DNA of 39,281 nucleotides from contig JAEETC010000016.1 of assembly GCA_016286585.1 (NCBI GenBank), positions 1-39,281 of the forward strand. Reading direction: 5' to 3'. The notes beneath the pieces are model-generated. The model had not been told where the DNA came from and made no database searches. It saw only the letters and a list, made by a program, of their open reading frames with translations. The stretch comes from Prevotella sp. (GTDB lineage: Bacteria; Bacteroidota; Bacteroidia; Bacteroidales; Bacteroidaceae). How positions within the stretch are numbered: position 1 is the stretch's first letter; every line of letters begins with the position of its first letter. Below are positions 1 to 8,197 of the stretch, piece by piece. The position numbers were made by a program, and so were the translations under genes.

Positions 1-1923
1 TAGGCGACGGAAATCGGCATTGGTGACGCAGATGGTCTCTTCGCCAGCGAGCCATTCTGTCACGTATTTCTTATAGGCATCGCTACCCTCAGTAGTGCGC
101 TCGCCGGCTATGAAGATGAGTTTCACATCGTCGCGCTTGGCAATCTCAGCACGCAGAGCCTTACTGCTCTGGATGGCAGCACGACAGGGGCCGCAACCCA
201 TGCCCCAGAAATCAATCATCAGATAACGACCTGGGTATTTGGCTATGATGTCGCGGATGATCTCTGCACCAGGACCTTCGGGCAAAGAAGAGGTTAGTTC
301 TGTCTGCGACATTCTGGCCTGATAGAACTCCTCAGCCTTCTGGCGAATATATGGATGAGTGAGTGCAGAGAGATAAAGGGGATACATGTTACTCACCGAT
401 TCGGTGTTGGCCGCGATAGAGTCGCGTTGTGACTTGACAATTGTCGTATCTGCCATGATGATGGGAATCGCCACTTCATTCTGCCGCCACAGGTCGAAGC
501 TGTTCTGCATATCATTGAGCATGCAGAGCTGTGCTGTCAGATTATTAGGCTTGCCCGTCAACTCACCCAGCATAGCGTTATTCCTTTCTATAGAGAGCTT
601 CCTTTTTGCAAAGTCGTAGTCGTAAGTCCCGTCTTCACCCTCCATCGTTTCCTGTTTTACTTTGCGGACAGGTTCTGCGAACTGAATGCGGTTGAGAGTA
701 AAGAAGAAGTCATGGCTCATCAACAGCAACGGATTGTCGAAATCCACACGCTGCAACGCCTTGTAATTATTAACGTCGCCTACCGTTTGCAGTTCCACGC
801 TGTCTGTCACCAATCGTGTCCAGCTTCCGTCTTCGTTTTCCTTCCAAGGGGAAAGTCTTTCTTCATGATACATGGCATAGTCCATCAAGGCTAAAGCGTA
901 AATGGACTGCATTTCGCCTAAGGCCAGATGTATCTCCATCGGCGTGAAGTGGTCACGACGGCTGATCATATCGATACGGTTCAGCATATTCTGCCACACT
1001 TGTTCTGCCAAGAGGTTGGCTTCTTTGAAATTCCCCTCGAACATATTGAGAGGCCTGCTTAATTCCTGTAATCGCAAATCGGATTTCAGCCATCGTTCCA
1101 CATCATGGCAGCTGCCGTTGTTATAGAAGCACTCATATTGTCCCCGCTCGTTTGGTCGCACAGTGATGTCGATAGTTTCACCAGGACGGGCAAAGAATGG
1201 TATCTCGTAGAATCCTACCTTCGATTCTTCCGAGGCATAGAACGACAGCTTCATAGGATAACTAAGCAAGATTTGCTTTTCGAACGTGCCGTCGGGTTCT
1301 ATCTCTATCAGGAGTGTACCATTGTTCTTTTTCGTCACGTCGTACACATAGCTCTCCATCGCCGTAAATCCGAAGCGCTCTGCGTCGTAGCCCTCAATAC
1401 GACCACGTATGGTGACACTGTCCGTCTTCAGCCAGTCCGCAGGCAGCGTATAAGGATTGTTGGCATAGAACTGTTGTAATGTGGGTGCCTTTATTGCCGT
1501 CCCCATATTGTGAATACCGAGGAGCATGAAAGCATTTCGCACATCGCCTTCGATGAAGTCAAAGATCTGTACATGCTTTGGCATCGGCTCGAAATGCATC
1601 GTAAACTCAGTCACGCCGTTCTCTGGCGACTGTACCCATGTATCGAGGGCTATACCCTCGGAAGAGTGTAGCGGATAACGGTTGCCATTTTCATCCTTGA
1701 GGTAGCTTTCCTTCACGAAGCGAAAGTATTGCCCTTTAGGATACTGCATGGTGAAATGGATGGTGGTAGCCGTATCAGTCATCGTGACTTCGCTGGCTTT
1801 CAATTCGCCCTGAAAGACATTTGCACAAGCCATCGCCTCAGGACTTTTTATAGCCTTGACGGTTTTCGCCAACCCAGTCAGACAGACGAGAGCTAACAGT
1901 AACGTTGGTAATAGTTTCTTCAT
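1..1923 (-). CDS. TlpA-like thiol-disulfide protein, secreted (3' part outside window)
   Basis: The reading frame starts at the ATG whose complement is at 1921-1923 and stays open to the left edge, so the C-terminus is missing. The N-terminus has a signal peptide (MKKLLPTLLLALVCLTGLA). About 500 residues of poorly recognisable extracytoplasmic sequence follow. A thioredoxin-fold segment comes last, with the motif FWGMGCGPC and its CxxC near residue 576. This layout, a long N-terminal region and then an AhpC/TSA-TlpA domain, is common in Bacteroidota periplasmic or outer-membrane thioredoxin-like proteins of unclear substrate. It is the last of five closely spaced minus-strand genes that begin with an ECF sigma factor at 5157, with only 8 bases separating it from the gene upstream. 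A redox role in the envelope is inferred from CGPC; the substrate is unknown. Confidence 0.85.
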   Translation of the reverse strand, partial: MKKLLPTLLLALVCLTGLAKTVKAIKSPEAMACANVFQGELKASEVTMTDTATTIHFTMQYPKGQYFRFVKESYLKDENGNRYPLHSSEGIALDTWVQSPENGVTEFTMHFEPMPKHVQIFDFIEGDVRNAFMLLGIHNMGTAIKAPTLQQFYANNPYTLPADWLKTDSVTIRGRIEGYDAERFGFTAMESYVYDVTKKNNGTLLIEIEPDGTFEKQILLSYPMKLSFYASEESKVGFYEIPFFARPGETIDITVRPNERGQYECFYNNGSCHDVERWLKSDLRLQELSRPLNMFEGNFKEANLLAEQVWQNMLNRIDMISRRDHFTPMEIHLALGEMQSIYALALMDYAMYHEERLSPWKENEDGSWTRLVTDSVELQTVGDVNNYKALQRVDFDNPLLLMSHDFFFTLNRIQFAEPVRKVKQETMEGEDGTYDYDFAKRKLSIERNNAMLGELTGKPNNLTAQLCMLNDMQNSFDLWRQNEVAIPIIMADTTIVKSQRDSIAANTESVSNMYPLYLSALTHPYIRQKAEEFYQARMSQTELTSSLPEGPGAEIIRDIIAKYPGRYLMIDFWGMGCGPCRAAIQSSKALRAEIAKRDDVKLIFIAGERTTEGSDAYKKYVTEWLAGEETICVTNADFRRL

Positions 1924-1931
1924 ATTATTGT

Positions 1932-2426
1932 CTATTTATTGATCCGAGCGTTCAGCAGATTGCAGATTTCTTGTGGTTTCAACGATAGGAAGCCTACGTA
2001 GACTTCGTAGGGATAACCCTGGAGAGCTGCTTCGAAGCGCTGTTTACGATCCTTAGCTATCTCCTCTTCCGTGATACCTGCCTCAACATTGTCCTTATAG
2101 CGTATGCCAATAAACTTGCGGCCATTGTACTTGCCGACGTAAAAAGAATCAACACCTGACAGTTGCACGACCCATGGTTCCGGAGCGTTCACTCTCAACT
2201 GAACATCCGTGATAACAAGATGGGTCTTGCGTTTAAAATATGCAGGGACTAAATTGAATGCAGCAATGCAGACAAAAAGTGTTATCATATGATACTTATT
2301 AGCCCCTATAACCCCTGGGCCTCCAATGGCGGCGCTAACACCCATGATAACTGCAAATACAACTATCATTACCAATAATATGTAAATCCACATCATTGGG
2401 GACATGTTAATTCTTATCTCTTTCAT
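1932..2426 (-). CDS. Small inner-membrane protein, PH-like/STM3941-type
   Basis: This is a 164-residue protein starting at MKEIRINMSPMM. An upstream start at 2540 is possible but would lie inside the preceding gene, so the ATG at 2424-2426, 11 bases after that gene's stop, was chosen. Two hydrophobic segments (about residues 10-32 and 42-58) are separated by a Gly-rich turn. A soluble C-terminal half follows, with a pattern like VQLSGVDSFYVGKYNGRKFIGIRYKDN. This resembles the STM3941/bacterial PH-like family of membrane proteins, judged from pattern only. It lies in the sigma/anti-sigma operon between a secreted protein and a TlpA-like protein. No catalytic motif is visible and the function is unknown. 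Confidence 0.75.
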   Translation of the reverse strand: MKEIRINMSPMMWIYILLVMIVVFAVIMGVSAAIGGPGVIGANKYHMITLFVCIAAFNLVPAYFKRKTHLVITDVQLRVNAPEPWVVQLSGVDSFYVGKYNGRKFIGIRYKDNVEAGITEEEIAKDRKQRFEAALQGYPYEVYVGFLSLKPQEICNLLNARINK

Positions 2427-2437
2427 ATATTCAGATA

Positions 2438-3634
2438 CTATTTTACGATGATTCTGGGATGATAATTGAACAGTTTCTGGTTGTCGCGGAGCTCCTGGAC
2501 GTCGAGGGGGAGCACACAGCCCGACCAGTTGGCTCCCCATGCGTTGAAGGGTTCTCCTTCAGGAACGATGTAGGTGACTTTCGTCAGTTCCTGGGGTAAG
2601 GGGTCGAATACCAGTACGTAGGCCACATAGTCACCGGCATTGCCCTCCATGAAGAACAGTTCGTCCATAGGAAGACCCTGTATCTCACGGATCTTGTACT
2701 GATGACCTCTATCATCAACCAGTTTGGTGTCGTGTCCGAAACTCCAGTACTCAGTGGTCCAGTTCTGCTCGAAGCCTATGGCGAGGTAGGTAGCCTCGGG
2801 TGTGCGCCATAGTGCCATCGTGCCATCTTTCAGAGGCTTGATCAGATGCGCATCCCTCATCACTTTCCAGGTGTTCCAGTTCTGTGCGTCGTAGGGTTTA
2901 TCCTCACTCATGTGTTCTTTGTGCACATAAGGCTTATGGAACTGTGGAATGGTGTCGTAGTCTTGATATTCTAGGGTGCCGGTAAACCCATGACCAATGG
3001 TGATGGGGGCGCCCATCATTCCCCAGTTTGGAAGGCCATAGATTCTCACCTCCTTCGTCGTCTCGGCCAGTGGGGCAAAGAACACCTTCAGGTCGACCAC
3101 ATCGTCTATCTTCGCCCTGACGGTGAAGTGCTTACGATAGGTATCAGGCTCCGTGCGACGAATACGATACTGAGCACCCGTCTCCTGATCCACGAGACAA
3201 GTCTCTTCAGAGGTCAGCCATAGATTGGTCACCTCATCGGCAGGCATGCGCAGATAGCAGTGTAGCACCGTCTCATTGTTCTCCTCTGTCAGTCGCCAAC
3301 TCATCGGCATGTAGGAATGGGCATCCTGCAGCACGTTAGTCAACTCTGGGAATATCTTCAGATAATCCTTCTCGATAGCGACATTCTCGGCATCGCAATA
3401 GTCCTTGATCCAGTCCATATTCGTCTTATGCCAGACCGCTGTGGTCTTCTTCGTCTTCTGGTCTGTCTTGACTTCAGGACACGACACGAATATGCCCGCG
3501 CCTTTAGCATACTCCTTGGTTCCTGTCGTTTCCGACTGGAAAGTGTAGGTGGCTGTTGCTTTGAATGCTTTCGGTTGTGCCTGTAAGGTGAAACTTGTCA
3601 TAGCCAGAAGGCTCACAAAATAGATTCTTTTCAT
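2438..3634 (-). CDS. Secreted protein of unknown function
   Basis: This 398-residue protein begins with a clear signal peptide (MKRIYFVSLLAMTSFTLQAQ, cleavage expected after the AQ). I do not recognise a family. The mature part is rich in aromatic and charged residues and looks like beta-sandwich modules, with recurring phrases such as 'YLAIGFEQNWTTEYWSFG' and 'GNAGDYVAYVLVFDPLPQ'. It has no lipobox, no membrane helix after the signal, and no CxxC motif. It sits third in the sigma-anti-sigma operon, 13 bases after the anti-sigma-like gene and 11 bases before the small membrane gene. It is therefore probably an envelope component made under control of that sigma factor. That role is inferred from position only. 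Confidence 0.8.
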   Translation of the reverse strand: MKRIYFVSLLAMTSFTLQAQPKAFKATATYTFQSETTGTKEYAKGAGIFVSCPEVKTDQKTKKTTAVWHKTNMDWIKDYCDAENVAIEKDYLKIFPELTNVLQDAHSYMPMSWRLTEENNETVLHCYLRMPADEVTNLWLTSEETCLVDQETGAQYRIRRTEPDTYRKHFTVRAKIDDVVDLKVFFAPLAETTKEVRIYGLPNWGMMGAPITIGHGFTGTLEYQDYDTIPQFHKPYVHKEHMSEDKPYDAQNWNTWKVMRDAHLIKPLKDGTMALWRTPEATYLAIGFEQNWTTEYWSFGHDTKLVDDRGHQYKIREIQGLPMDELFFMEGNAGDYVAYVLVFDPLPQELTKVTYIVPEGEPFNAWGANWSGCVLPLDVQELRDNQKLFNYHPRIIVK

Positions 3635-3647
3635 ACGGCTTTTCTTT

Positions 3648-4532
3648 TTAAAATAATGTACTCACGTTGGTTTGCGTTAGTTGTTCACGATATTTCTGAT
3701 AACAGGCCGATGAGATGTCCGCCTCTATCGGTGAGTGGGTGCTGTATAACAGGATGCGCCCGCCAACGATGCGCTCCGCTATCCAGAGGTACTTTTCATT
3801 CTTATGCAGATCCTTCAGGGTGAAGAAGAATTGTTGGTGCGAGAAGTTCAGCAGGTAGCCGGGTGTCTTGCTGTCATACCAGCAGGCGGCCTGCAACAGG
3901 CGTCCGAAGAGGTTCTGTTCCTGCTTGTCGTCGAAGACGTAGGCCTTGCCAACGGCCATGCTGTCGCCAGGCGTGCAATCCATCGACACGGCCTCCACCT
4001 CGTTAAACGCCGCCATCTTCGCAATGAACTCGTCCATGCGGCTGGGTGCCTGATAGGTGGAGTCTGCCGTAGGGACATAGGCTGCGTAGTGCAGATTAGG
4101 AATAGCCTCCTGACTCCTGACTACTTCCTCCTGACTCTTGACTACTTTCTCCTGACTCTTAGGAGCCAAGTTTGCGATTGTACGAACGGCCTGTACTGTT
4201 GATTTATCTTGCTTATTTACTGTGTTTTGGCTGTCTATACTGACAGTTTTCTTCGTCTGTACTATAGACGGCCTGACCTTCGGCTCTTGTTTGACGTGCT
4301 CCGCCACTAGAGTGTCATCGTTGCCGATGGTCGCTATCGTCAATCCTACACCTATTAGTAATAATATAGAGGCAGCCACAGCCATCCAGCGCCAAATTGG
4401 GCGACGGCTCTGTTTGGGGGCAATTTCCTCCATGATGCTGTCGCAGAAGTCGACAGGCACCTCAGGCTTCGCCCGTCGAGCTTCCCTCCGGCGCAGGGCC
4501 TCACGCAGATCTTGATCCTTCAGTTCATTCAT
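3648..4532 (-). CDS. Putative anti-sigma factor, single-pass membrane protein
   Basis: This 294-residue protein has a charged cytoplasmic N-terminus (about residues 1-45), one transmembrane helix (WRWMAVAASILLLIGVGLTI, about 47-66) and an extracytoplasmic tail. Its start overlaps the last 8 bases of the ECF sigma gene. That topology and overlap are typical of anti-sigma regulators, but the cytoplasmic part has no clear zinc-binding HxxxCxxC motif, so the assignment rests mainly on context. Residues about 125-145 are a repeat of the type SQE-x-VV-x, encoded by an array of 7-base units at 4107-4162. The array looks like an intergenic-type repeat that invaded the gene. The extracytoplasmic part could sense an envelope signal; the ligand is unknown. 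Confidence 0.7.
   Translation of the reverse strand: MNELKDQDLREALRRREARRAKPEVPVDFCDSIMEEIAPKQSRRPIWRWMAVAASILLLIGVGLTIATIGNDDTLVAEHVKQEPKVRPSIVQTKKTVSIDSQNTVNKQDKSTVQAVRTIANLAPKSQEKVVKSQEEVVRSQEAIPNLHYAAYVPTADSTYQAPSRMDEFIAKMAAFNEVEAVSMDCTPGDSMAVGKAYVFDDKQEQNLFGRLLQAACWYDSKTPGYLLNFSHQQFFFTLKDLHKNEKYLWIAERIVGGRILLYSTHSPIEADISSACYQKYREQLTQTNVSTLF
4107..4162. repeat. Heptanucleotide array inside the anti-sigma-like gene
   Basis: Eight in-phase 7-base units read ctcctga, ctcctga, ctacttc, ctcctga, ctcttga, ctacttt, ctcctga, ctcttag on the plus strand. Three units make 21 bases, which explains the 7-residue peptide repeat in the encoded protein. The same period of seven, with other unit sequences, occurs elsewhere in this window. 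Confidence 0.85.
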
Positions 4533-5157
4533 TTTCTTTCTGTTTAATCATCTGTAAGAGTTTCTTTCTGATGCGATGGAGCCGGGTGGCCAGTGCATTT
4601 GGTTCGGCATCCATGATATAGGCGATTTCCCTTAACGGTCGGTCCTCGTAATAATAGAGGTGCAACAGCATCTGCTCGTCAGGCGATAGATCGTCGATGG
4701 CCTCTTCCATCAGAGCGATGCGCTCCTCGCGACCTGTTGACAGCTCTTCGCCGTCCATCATTGCCGGTATCTCTGCCATGTCCACATAGTGCGGCTGTTG
4801 TCGCCTCAATCGGCTCATCGATTCGTGGTAGGCAATACGGCAGACCCATGTGCAGAACGACGATCGGAATTCGAACGACGCCAATGATCGGAAAGCCTTC
4901 ACGAAGGCATCCTGAGCCACCTCCCTGGCATCCTCGACATCAGGCACCAACTGCAACGTGAAGCTAAGCACCTCATGTGAATAGGTATTCACAAACCAGG
5001 CATACTCCTCGCGCTTGCCGCTGAGTATCCGCCCAATGCGCTGACGTTCACTTTGTGTCCGTACATCACGACTCGGCCAATCATGAGAGCATGCAGGTTC
5101 TCGCTGTTCCGTACGGTCACTTTGTATCTGACCGCTCATGCTGATGACTTCGCTCAT
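4525..5157 (-). CDS. ECF-type RNA polymerase sigma factor
   Basis: This 210-residue protein has the two sigma domains of the extracytoplasmic-function group. Region 2 covers about residues 55-120, including 'DVEDAREVAQDAFVKAFRSL' and 'FCTWVCRIAYHESMSRLRR'. Region 4 covers about 155-205, with the helix-turn-helix 'DRPLREIAYIMDAEPNALATRLHRIRKKL'. The first 40 residues are not conserved sigma sequence, so translation may start further in. It directs core RNA polymerase to a small regulon, probably including its own operon. Its end overlaps the anti-sigma-like gene by 8 bases, and three envelope genes follow on the same strand. The operon promoter should lie in 5158-5205, but I could not place a convincing one. 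Confidence 0.92.
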   Translation of the reverse strand: MSEVISMSGQIQSDRTEQREPACSHDWPSRDVRTQSERQRIGRILSGKREEYAWFVNTYSHEVLSFTLQLVPDVEDAREVAQDAFVKAFRSLASFEFRSSFCTWVCRIAYHESMSRLRRQQPHYVDMAEIPAMMDGEELSTGREERIALMEEAIDDLSPDEQMLLHLYYYEDRPLREIAYIMDAEPNALATRLHRIRKKLLQMIKQKENE

Positions 5158-5204
5158 TCTACCTTATAGACAAAGGTTATTTCAAATGATTACAGGTTTA
5201 TGTG

Positions 5205-5249
5205 TTAAAGAAACAAAAACGGCATCCATCACGGTTGAGAGATGTCGTT
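5205..5249 (-). terminator. Rho-independent terminator of the thioesterase-ended operon
   Basis: A 9-base stem (arms 5218-5226 and 5241-5249, one G-T pair) is followed, reading on the minus strand, by a T-rich run over 5205-5217. It lies 38 bases after the stop of the thioesterase gene and before the sigma operon. Confidence 0.8.
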
Positions 5250-5287
5250 TAGGATTGCAAAACTTTATCCAAAAAGGAAGGAACACT

Positions 5288-5701
5288 CTACATCAGCCCG
5301 TCGACGGGGAGGCTGGCATCCTTGCGGTAGGCGAGGCCTGTGACGACGCAACAAAGGTCACCGTGCTGATTGGTGATGCGCACATCGACATAAGGTATCT
5401 TATGATGGTTGTAAACCTCAGTGGCTTCGGCCGTGAGCGTATCACCAACTTTGGCACTATGGAGGAACATGATGTTGTTCTCAATGCCAAAGGTAAGACT
5501 ACCGCGGCTGTTCATAACGGCGGCTATCGCGATGTCGGCCAAAGTAAAGAACACGCCTCCCTGACAGACGCCCCCTGCATTAAGATGTTCGGGGGTAACA
5601 GTCAGTTCAGCTGTAGCATAGCCTTCACGCACTTCCTTGAGTTCACAGCCACTGTTGGCAGCAAAACGGTCGTTAAGGGAGAGATATTCCTTGAGGGTCA
5701 T
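5288..5701 (-). CDS. PaaI-family hotdog-fold acyl-CoA thioesterase
   Basis: This 137-residue protein shows the PaaI/4HBT hotdog signature: 'LNAGGVCQGGVFFTLADIAIAAVMNSRG' at about residues 40-66, in which the HGG of many members is CQGG here. A beta-rich half follows ('TAEATEVYNHHKIPYVDVRITNQHGDLCCVVTGLAYRK'). Members hydrolyse aryl- or acyl-CoA thioesters in the cytoplasm. It is the last gene of the eight-gene minus-strand unit that contains the NeuB-type synthase, 12 bases after the DUF4910 gene and just before a strong terminator. Whether it acts on that pathway, for example by removing an acyl group, is not shown by the sequence. Confidence 0.88.
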   Translation of the reverse strand: MTLKEYLSLNDRFAANSGCELKEVREGYATAELTVTPEHLNAGGVCQGGVFFTLADIAIAAVMNSRGSLTFGIENNIMFLHSAKVGDTLTAEATEVYNHHKIPYVDVRITNQHGDLCCVVTGLAYRKDASLPVDGLM

Positions 5702-5713
5702 GAATGTTGAGAG

Positions 5714-6997
5714 TTAGAAAGTGACAAGGTGATGTTCCATCAGTTTACCAACGATGGGGATGAGTTGGTCAACGGGAGTGCCGATGATCTCGCTGATAGC
5801 GATAAGATCGTTACGGCCGTCGGCATAGGCCGTGAAGTGCTGCATAGCACGGAAAGCTGCGTAAGTACCCTTCTGGCTAATCGTGGGATAAAGCCCGCGC
5901 TTACCTAACTGGGGCTCGCAGGGACAAGTCATCTGATAGTGGCGGTTATATTCCAGGGCGTTGATGACCTTCACCATCACATCATAGGAACCCTGAAGCC
6001 CTGCGGGACTGATGAGGGAGAGATCATCGGCAGAAGTATGATACTCCGGATACTCATGATACTTGCTGCGACAGAAGGCGCACACCGGCAGTCCGACGCC
6101 TGCAGAACCATACTGGCGTTCGTCGGAGGCACGTTTCATGAACGAATAGCGGATATAGTCGGGATAGTGAAAGTGGAGTACATTCTCCAACACGCGGTCA
6201 GCCAACGTGTCTTCGTACTTTGTACTAACCATCGAATAGGTACGATCATCGCCCACGCAACTCAATACGAAACCTGCCTTCACATGCTGTTGCATCGACT
6301 TTATGTTTCGGCTCAGATATGTAATAGAACCGATCGTCTCTGGTACGATGATAAAGCGATAGGTATATCGGCGTTTAGGGAGGCTCTGGACATAGCGGAT
6401 AAGTGCAGTCATCAGACATGGGCCGGAAAGCTCATTGTTGGCCATCGAGGGGTGGCAGAGGTAGGTGGAGAAGAATACCTCCTCGTCGGTCTCGCCAGGC
6501 ACGATGAGTTCGCCGTAGGTGAGCGAACCGTCGGCGAGAGTGCTGTCGATGCAGACCTCGTACTCAGGGTCTGTCAACTGCTGCTTCTGACGCTCAGACA
6601 TGCAGAATCCCCAGCGTTCCTTGTAATAGGAGGTGACGTAGGGAATCCAGTCGGGTTGCTCGGACTGGGTGTAGACATGCTCCAACAGTTCCTCGCGGCT
6701 CACCATCTGATGAATAGGCACGGAATAGCCAAGCACATGGAGGTTGCTGTCGCGGAAGTCGATAACGGTTTCACCGTCTTTCCGACGTATCCAACCGCCT
6801 CGGATATTCCACTCTTTGGGCACGGTCCAGTCGAATACCTCTGTACCTGAGGGCACCTCAAATACCTGCATCTCCGGCACATGTTCACGGATGATACCCA
6901 ATGACTGCCGGAAGCCGTCGCCCGTAATACTACGGCAGATAGGGAACAGCCTCACCGCCAAGTCGTACATTTCTTTTCCCGCCATCTGTATACTCAT
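5714..6997 (-). CDS. DUF4910 / aminopeptidase-like zinc-hydrolase domain protein
   Basis: This 427-residue cytoplasmic protein matches the DUF4910 aminopeptidase-like family. Landmarks are the opening 'LFPICRSITGDGFRQSL', 'VPKEWNIRGGWI' (about residue 60), 'FSTYLCHPSMANNELSGPC' (about 180), 'VPETIGS' (about 218), 'ASDERQYGS' (about 290) and 'YHTSADDL' (about 318). The His, Glu and Asp residues in these blocks are the likely zinc ligands, as in M28-type peptidases. The last 70 residues look like a winged-helix tail. Family members are often encoded in surface-polysaccharide or nonulosonic-acid gene clusters, which fits the NeuB-type synthase upstream. The substrate is not known. It could be an amidohydrolase acting on an acylated or aminoacylated sugar rather than a peptidase. 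Confidence 0.85.
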   Translation of the reverse strand: MSIQMAGKEMYDLAVRLFPICRSITGDGFRQSLGIIREHVPEMQVFEVPSGTEVFDWTVPKEWNIRGGWIRRKDGETVIDFRDSNLHVLGYSVPIHQMVSREELLEHVYTQSEQPDWIPYVTSYYKERWGFCMSERQKQQLTDPEYEVCIDSTLADGSLTYGELIVPGETDEEVFFSTYLCHPSMANNELSGPCLMTALIRYVQSLPKRRYTYRFIIVPETIGSITYLSRNIKSMQQHVKAGFVLSCVGDDRTYSMVSTKYEDTLADRVLENVLHFHYPDYIRYSFMKRASDERQYGSAGVGLPVCAFCRSKYHEYPEYHTSADDLSLISPAGLQGSYDVMVKVINALEYNRHYQMTCPCEPQLGKRGLYPTISQKGTYAAFRAMQHFTAYADGRNDLIAISEIIGTPVDQLIPIVGKLMEHHLVTF

Positions 6998-7004
6998 CTA
7001 TAAG

Positions 7005-7631
7005 CTATAAACAATTCACAGCGGCATAGCACTGGCGGAGAGCCAGATGGCGATGCACGCTAAAGCCGTTCTTGTTGACACCGTCGACATCATGGTATTT
7101 GCCCACGTAGATACGGTCGCCGTTATGGTCGGTATCACAACACCAGACGAAGTCGTGATACCACAGTCTGCCGTCGTAACAGAACCAACATGCAAAGAAG
7201 GACCAGGCGCATAGGATGGCTGAGGGAAACGCATAACTGTCTGCCATCAACTGTTCGGGCATAACAGCACGCGAGGCCTCGATTACCTCCTTGCGAAGGA
7301 GATACCAACGTGATTCAAGCGGTTGGTCAATAAAATCTTCATGCATATACCAGTCCTGATTGTAGAAACAGGGTTCACTCACATCTGGATCGACACCGAA
7401 AACCTCCCGTAAGTTTCTGATGTTGACAGTCTTGTCACCAATACAGGGCAAACCCATAACGAGAAGATAATCTGTTACGCAAGCCTCCAACTGTTCCATC
7501 GAGTAGTTCATATCAGGCACGGAAATCTCTGTTCCCCACCCCAGTCGTTCCAATAGCGGTTTCAACTCATCCGGACCAATGAAATTATTACCAAAGAGTT
7601 GCTTCAGTCTGTCAATTGTGCTTCTTTCCAT
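7005..7631 (-). CDS. Hypothetical protein of the NeuB-type operon
   Basis: This 208-residue protein does not match a family I recognise. Its N-terminal part (about residues 1-110) is acidic and helical. The C-terminal half is rich in Trp, Tyr, Cys and His ('AWSFFACWFCYDGRLWYHDFVWCCDTDHNGDRIYVG', which should not be read as a membrane span because charged residues interrupt it). It ends with 'GFSVHRHLALRQCYAAVNCL', whose His and Cys could bind metal. It overlaps the DUF218 gene by 28 bases and is followed after 7 bases by the DUF4910 gene, so translation is probably coupled. A role in the same pathway is inferred from this packing. Confidence 0.75.
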   Translation of the reverse strand: MERSTIDRLKQLFGNNFIGPDELKPLLERLGWGTEISVPDMNYSMEQLEACVTDYLLVMGLPCIGDKTVNIRNLREVFGVDPDVSEPCFYNQDWYMHEDFIDQPLESRWYLLRKEVIEASRAVMPEQLMADSYAFPSAILCAWSFFACWFCYDGRLWYHDFVWCCDTDHNGDRIYVGKYHDVDGVNKNGFSVHRHLALRQCYAAVNCL

Positions 7632-8197
7632 TTCTGGTAATCTATTACTTCCTGTGCACTGGCCAAATGGCCCATCTCTGTGTATTTCTCTATTCTAAGT
7701 ATTTCGCCCTCGAGACGTTCAAAGCGTGTACCCCACCCCTTGTCGACAAACCAATCAAGGTTTCGGGCAGGGGCATTATAGAGCGTGATGCCACTATTAG
7801 TATCAAGGACTTCACGTAGGAACGTCAAATAAGCCCTATATTGATGCTCGTGCGATGCCACAAGAATCAGTTTCTTCCATCCGCGCTCCACCGCCATGCG
7901 CACCACCTCAACAGCTTGTTCTCGGGTATTCAACGAACGGTCTTCATGAATGATGTCTTCCTCAGGCACACCCTCCTTCAGCATCCGCGGCAGCACCTCG
8001 GAGAAGGGGAAACTACCATAGTCGTAGTCGGTAATATTGCCGCTGAAGACAATCTTCGGCGCCTTCTGCTGCTTGTATAGGCTCACGGCCTTACGGAAAC
8101 GGTCGAAACCGTCACCCTCGAGCAAGATAATCGCATCAGAGGGTGACAGACAATCGTTGTCGACAATCGCAAGAATCTTTTCTCTGTCTGTGATCAT
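7604..8197 (-). CDS. DUF218 (SanA/YdcF/ElyC-like) family protein
   Basis: This 197-residue protein has the DUF218 pattern: 'SDAIILLEGDGFDRFRKAVSLYKQQKAPKIVFSGN' (about residues 17-52), 'EDRSLNTREQAVEVVRMAVERGWKKLILVAS' (about 85-115), then 'HEHQYRAYLTFLREV'. Family members have a Rossmann-like fold and several act near envelope glycan metabolism, but here there is no signal peptide or membrane helix, so it should be cytoplasmic. It overlaps the NeuB-type gene by 4 bases (ATGA) and the next gene by 28 bases. The reaction is unknown. Placement beside a sialic-acid-type synthase suggests a sugar-nucleotide-linked or surface-glycan role. Confidence 0.85.
   Translation of the reverse strand: MITDREKILAIVDNDCLSPSDAIILLEGDGFDRFRKAVSLYKQQKAPKIVFSGNITDYDYGSFPFSEVLPRMLKEGVPEEDIIHEDRSLNTREQAVEVVRMAVERGWKKLILVASHEHQYRAYLTFLREVLDTNSGITLYNAPARNLDWFVDKGWGTRFERLEGEILRIEKYTEMGHLASAQEVIDYQKWKEAQLTD

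Noticed and set aside
5939..6850. Long plus-strand open frame (303 residues) opposite the DUF4910 gene
   Set aside because: It is the antisense shadow of a well-supported gene. The translation has no family pattern, is His/Ala/Val-rich as expected from reverse reading, and has no promoter.
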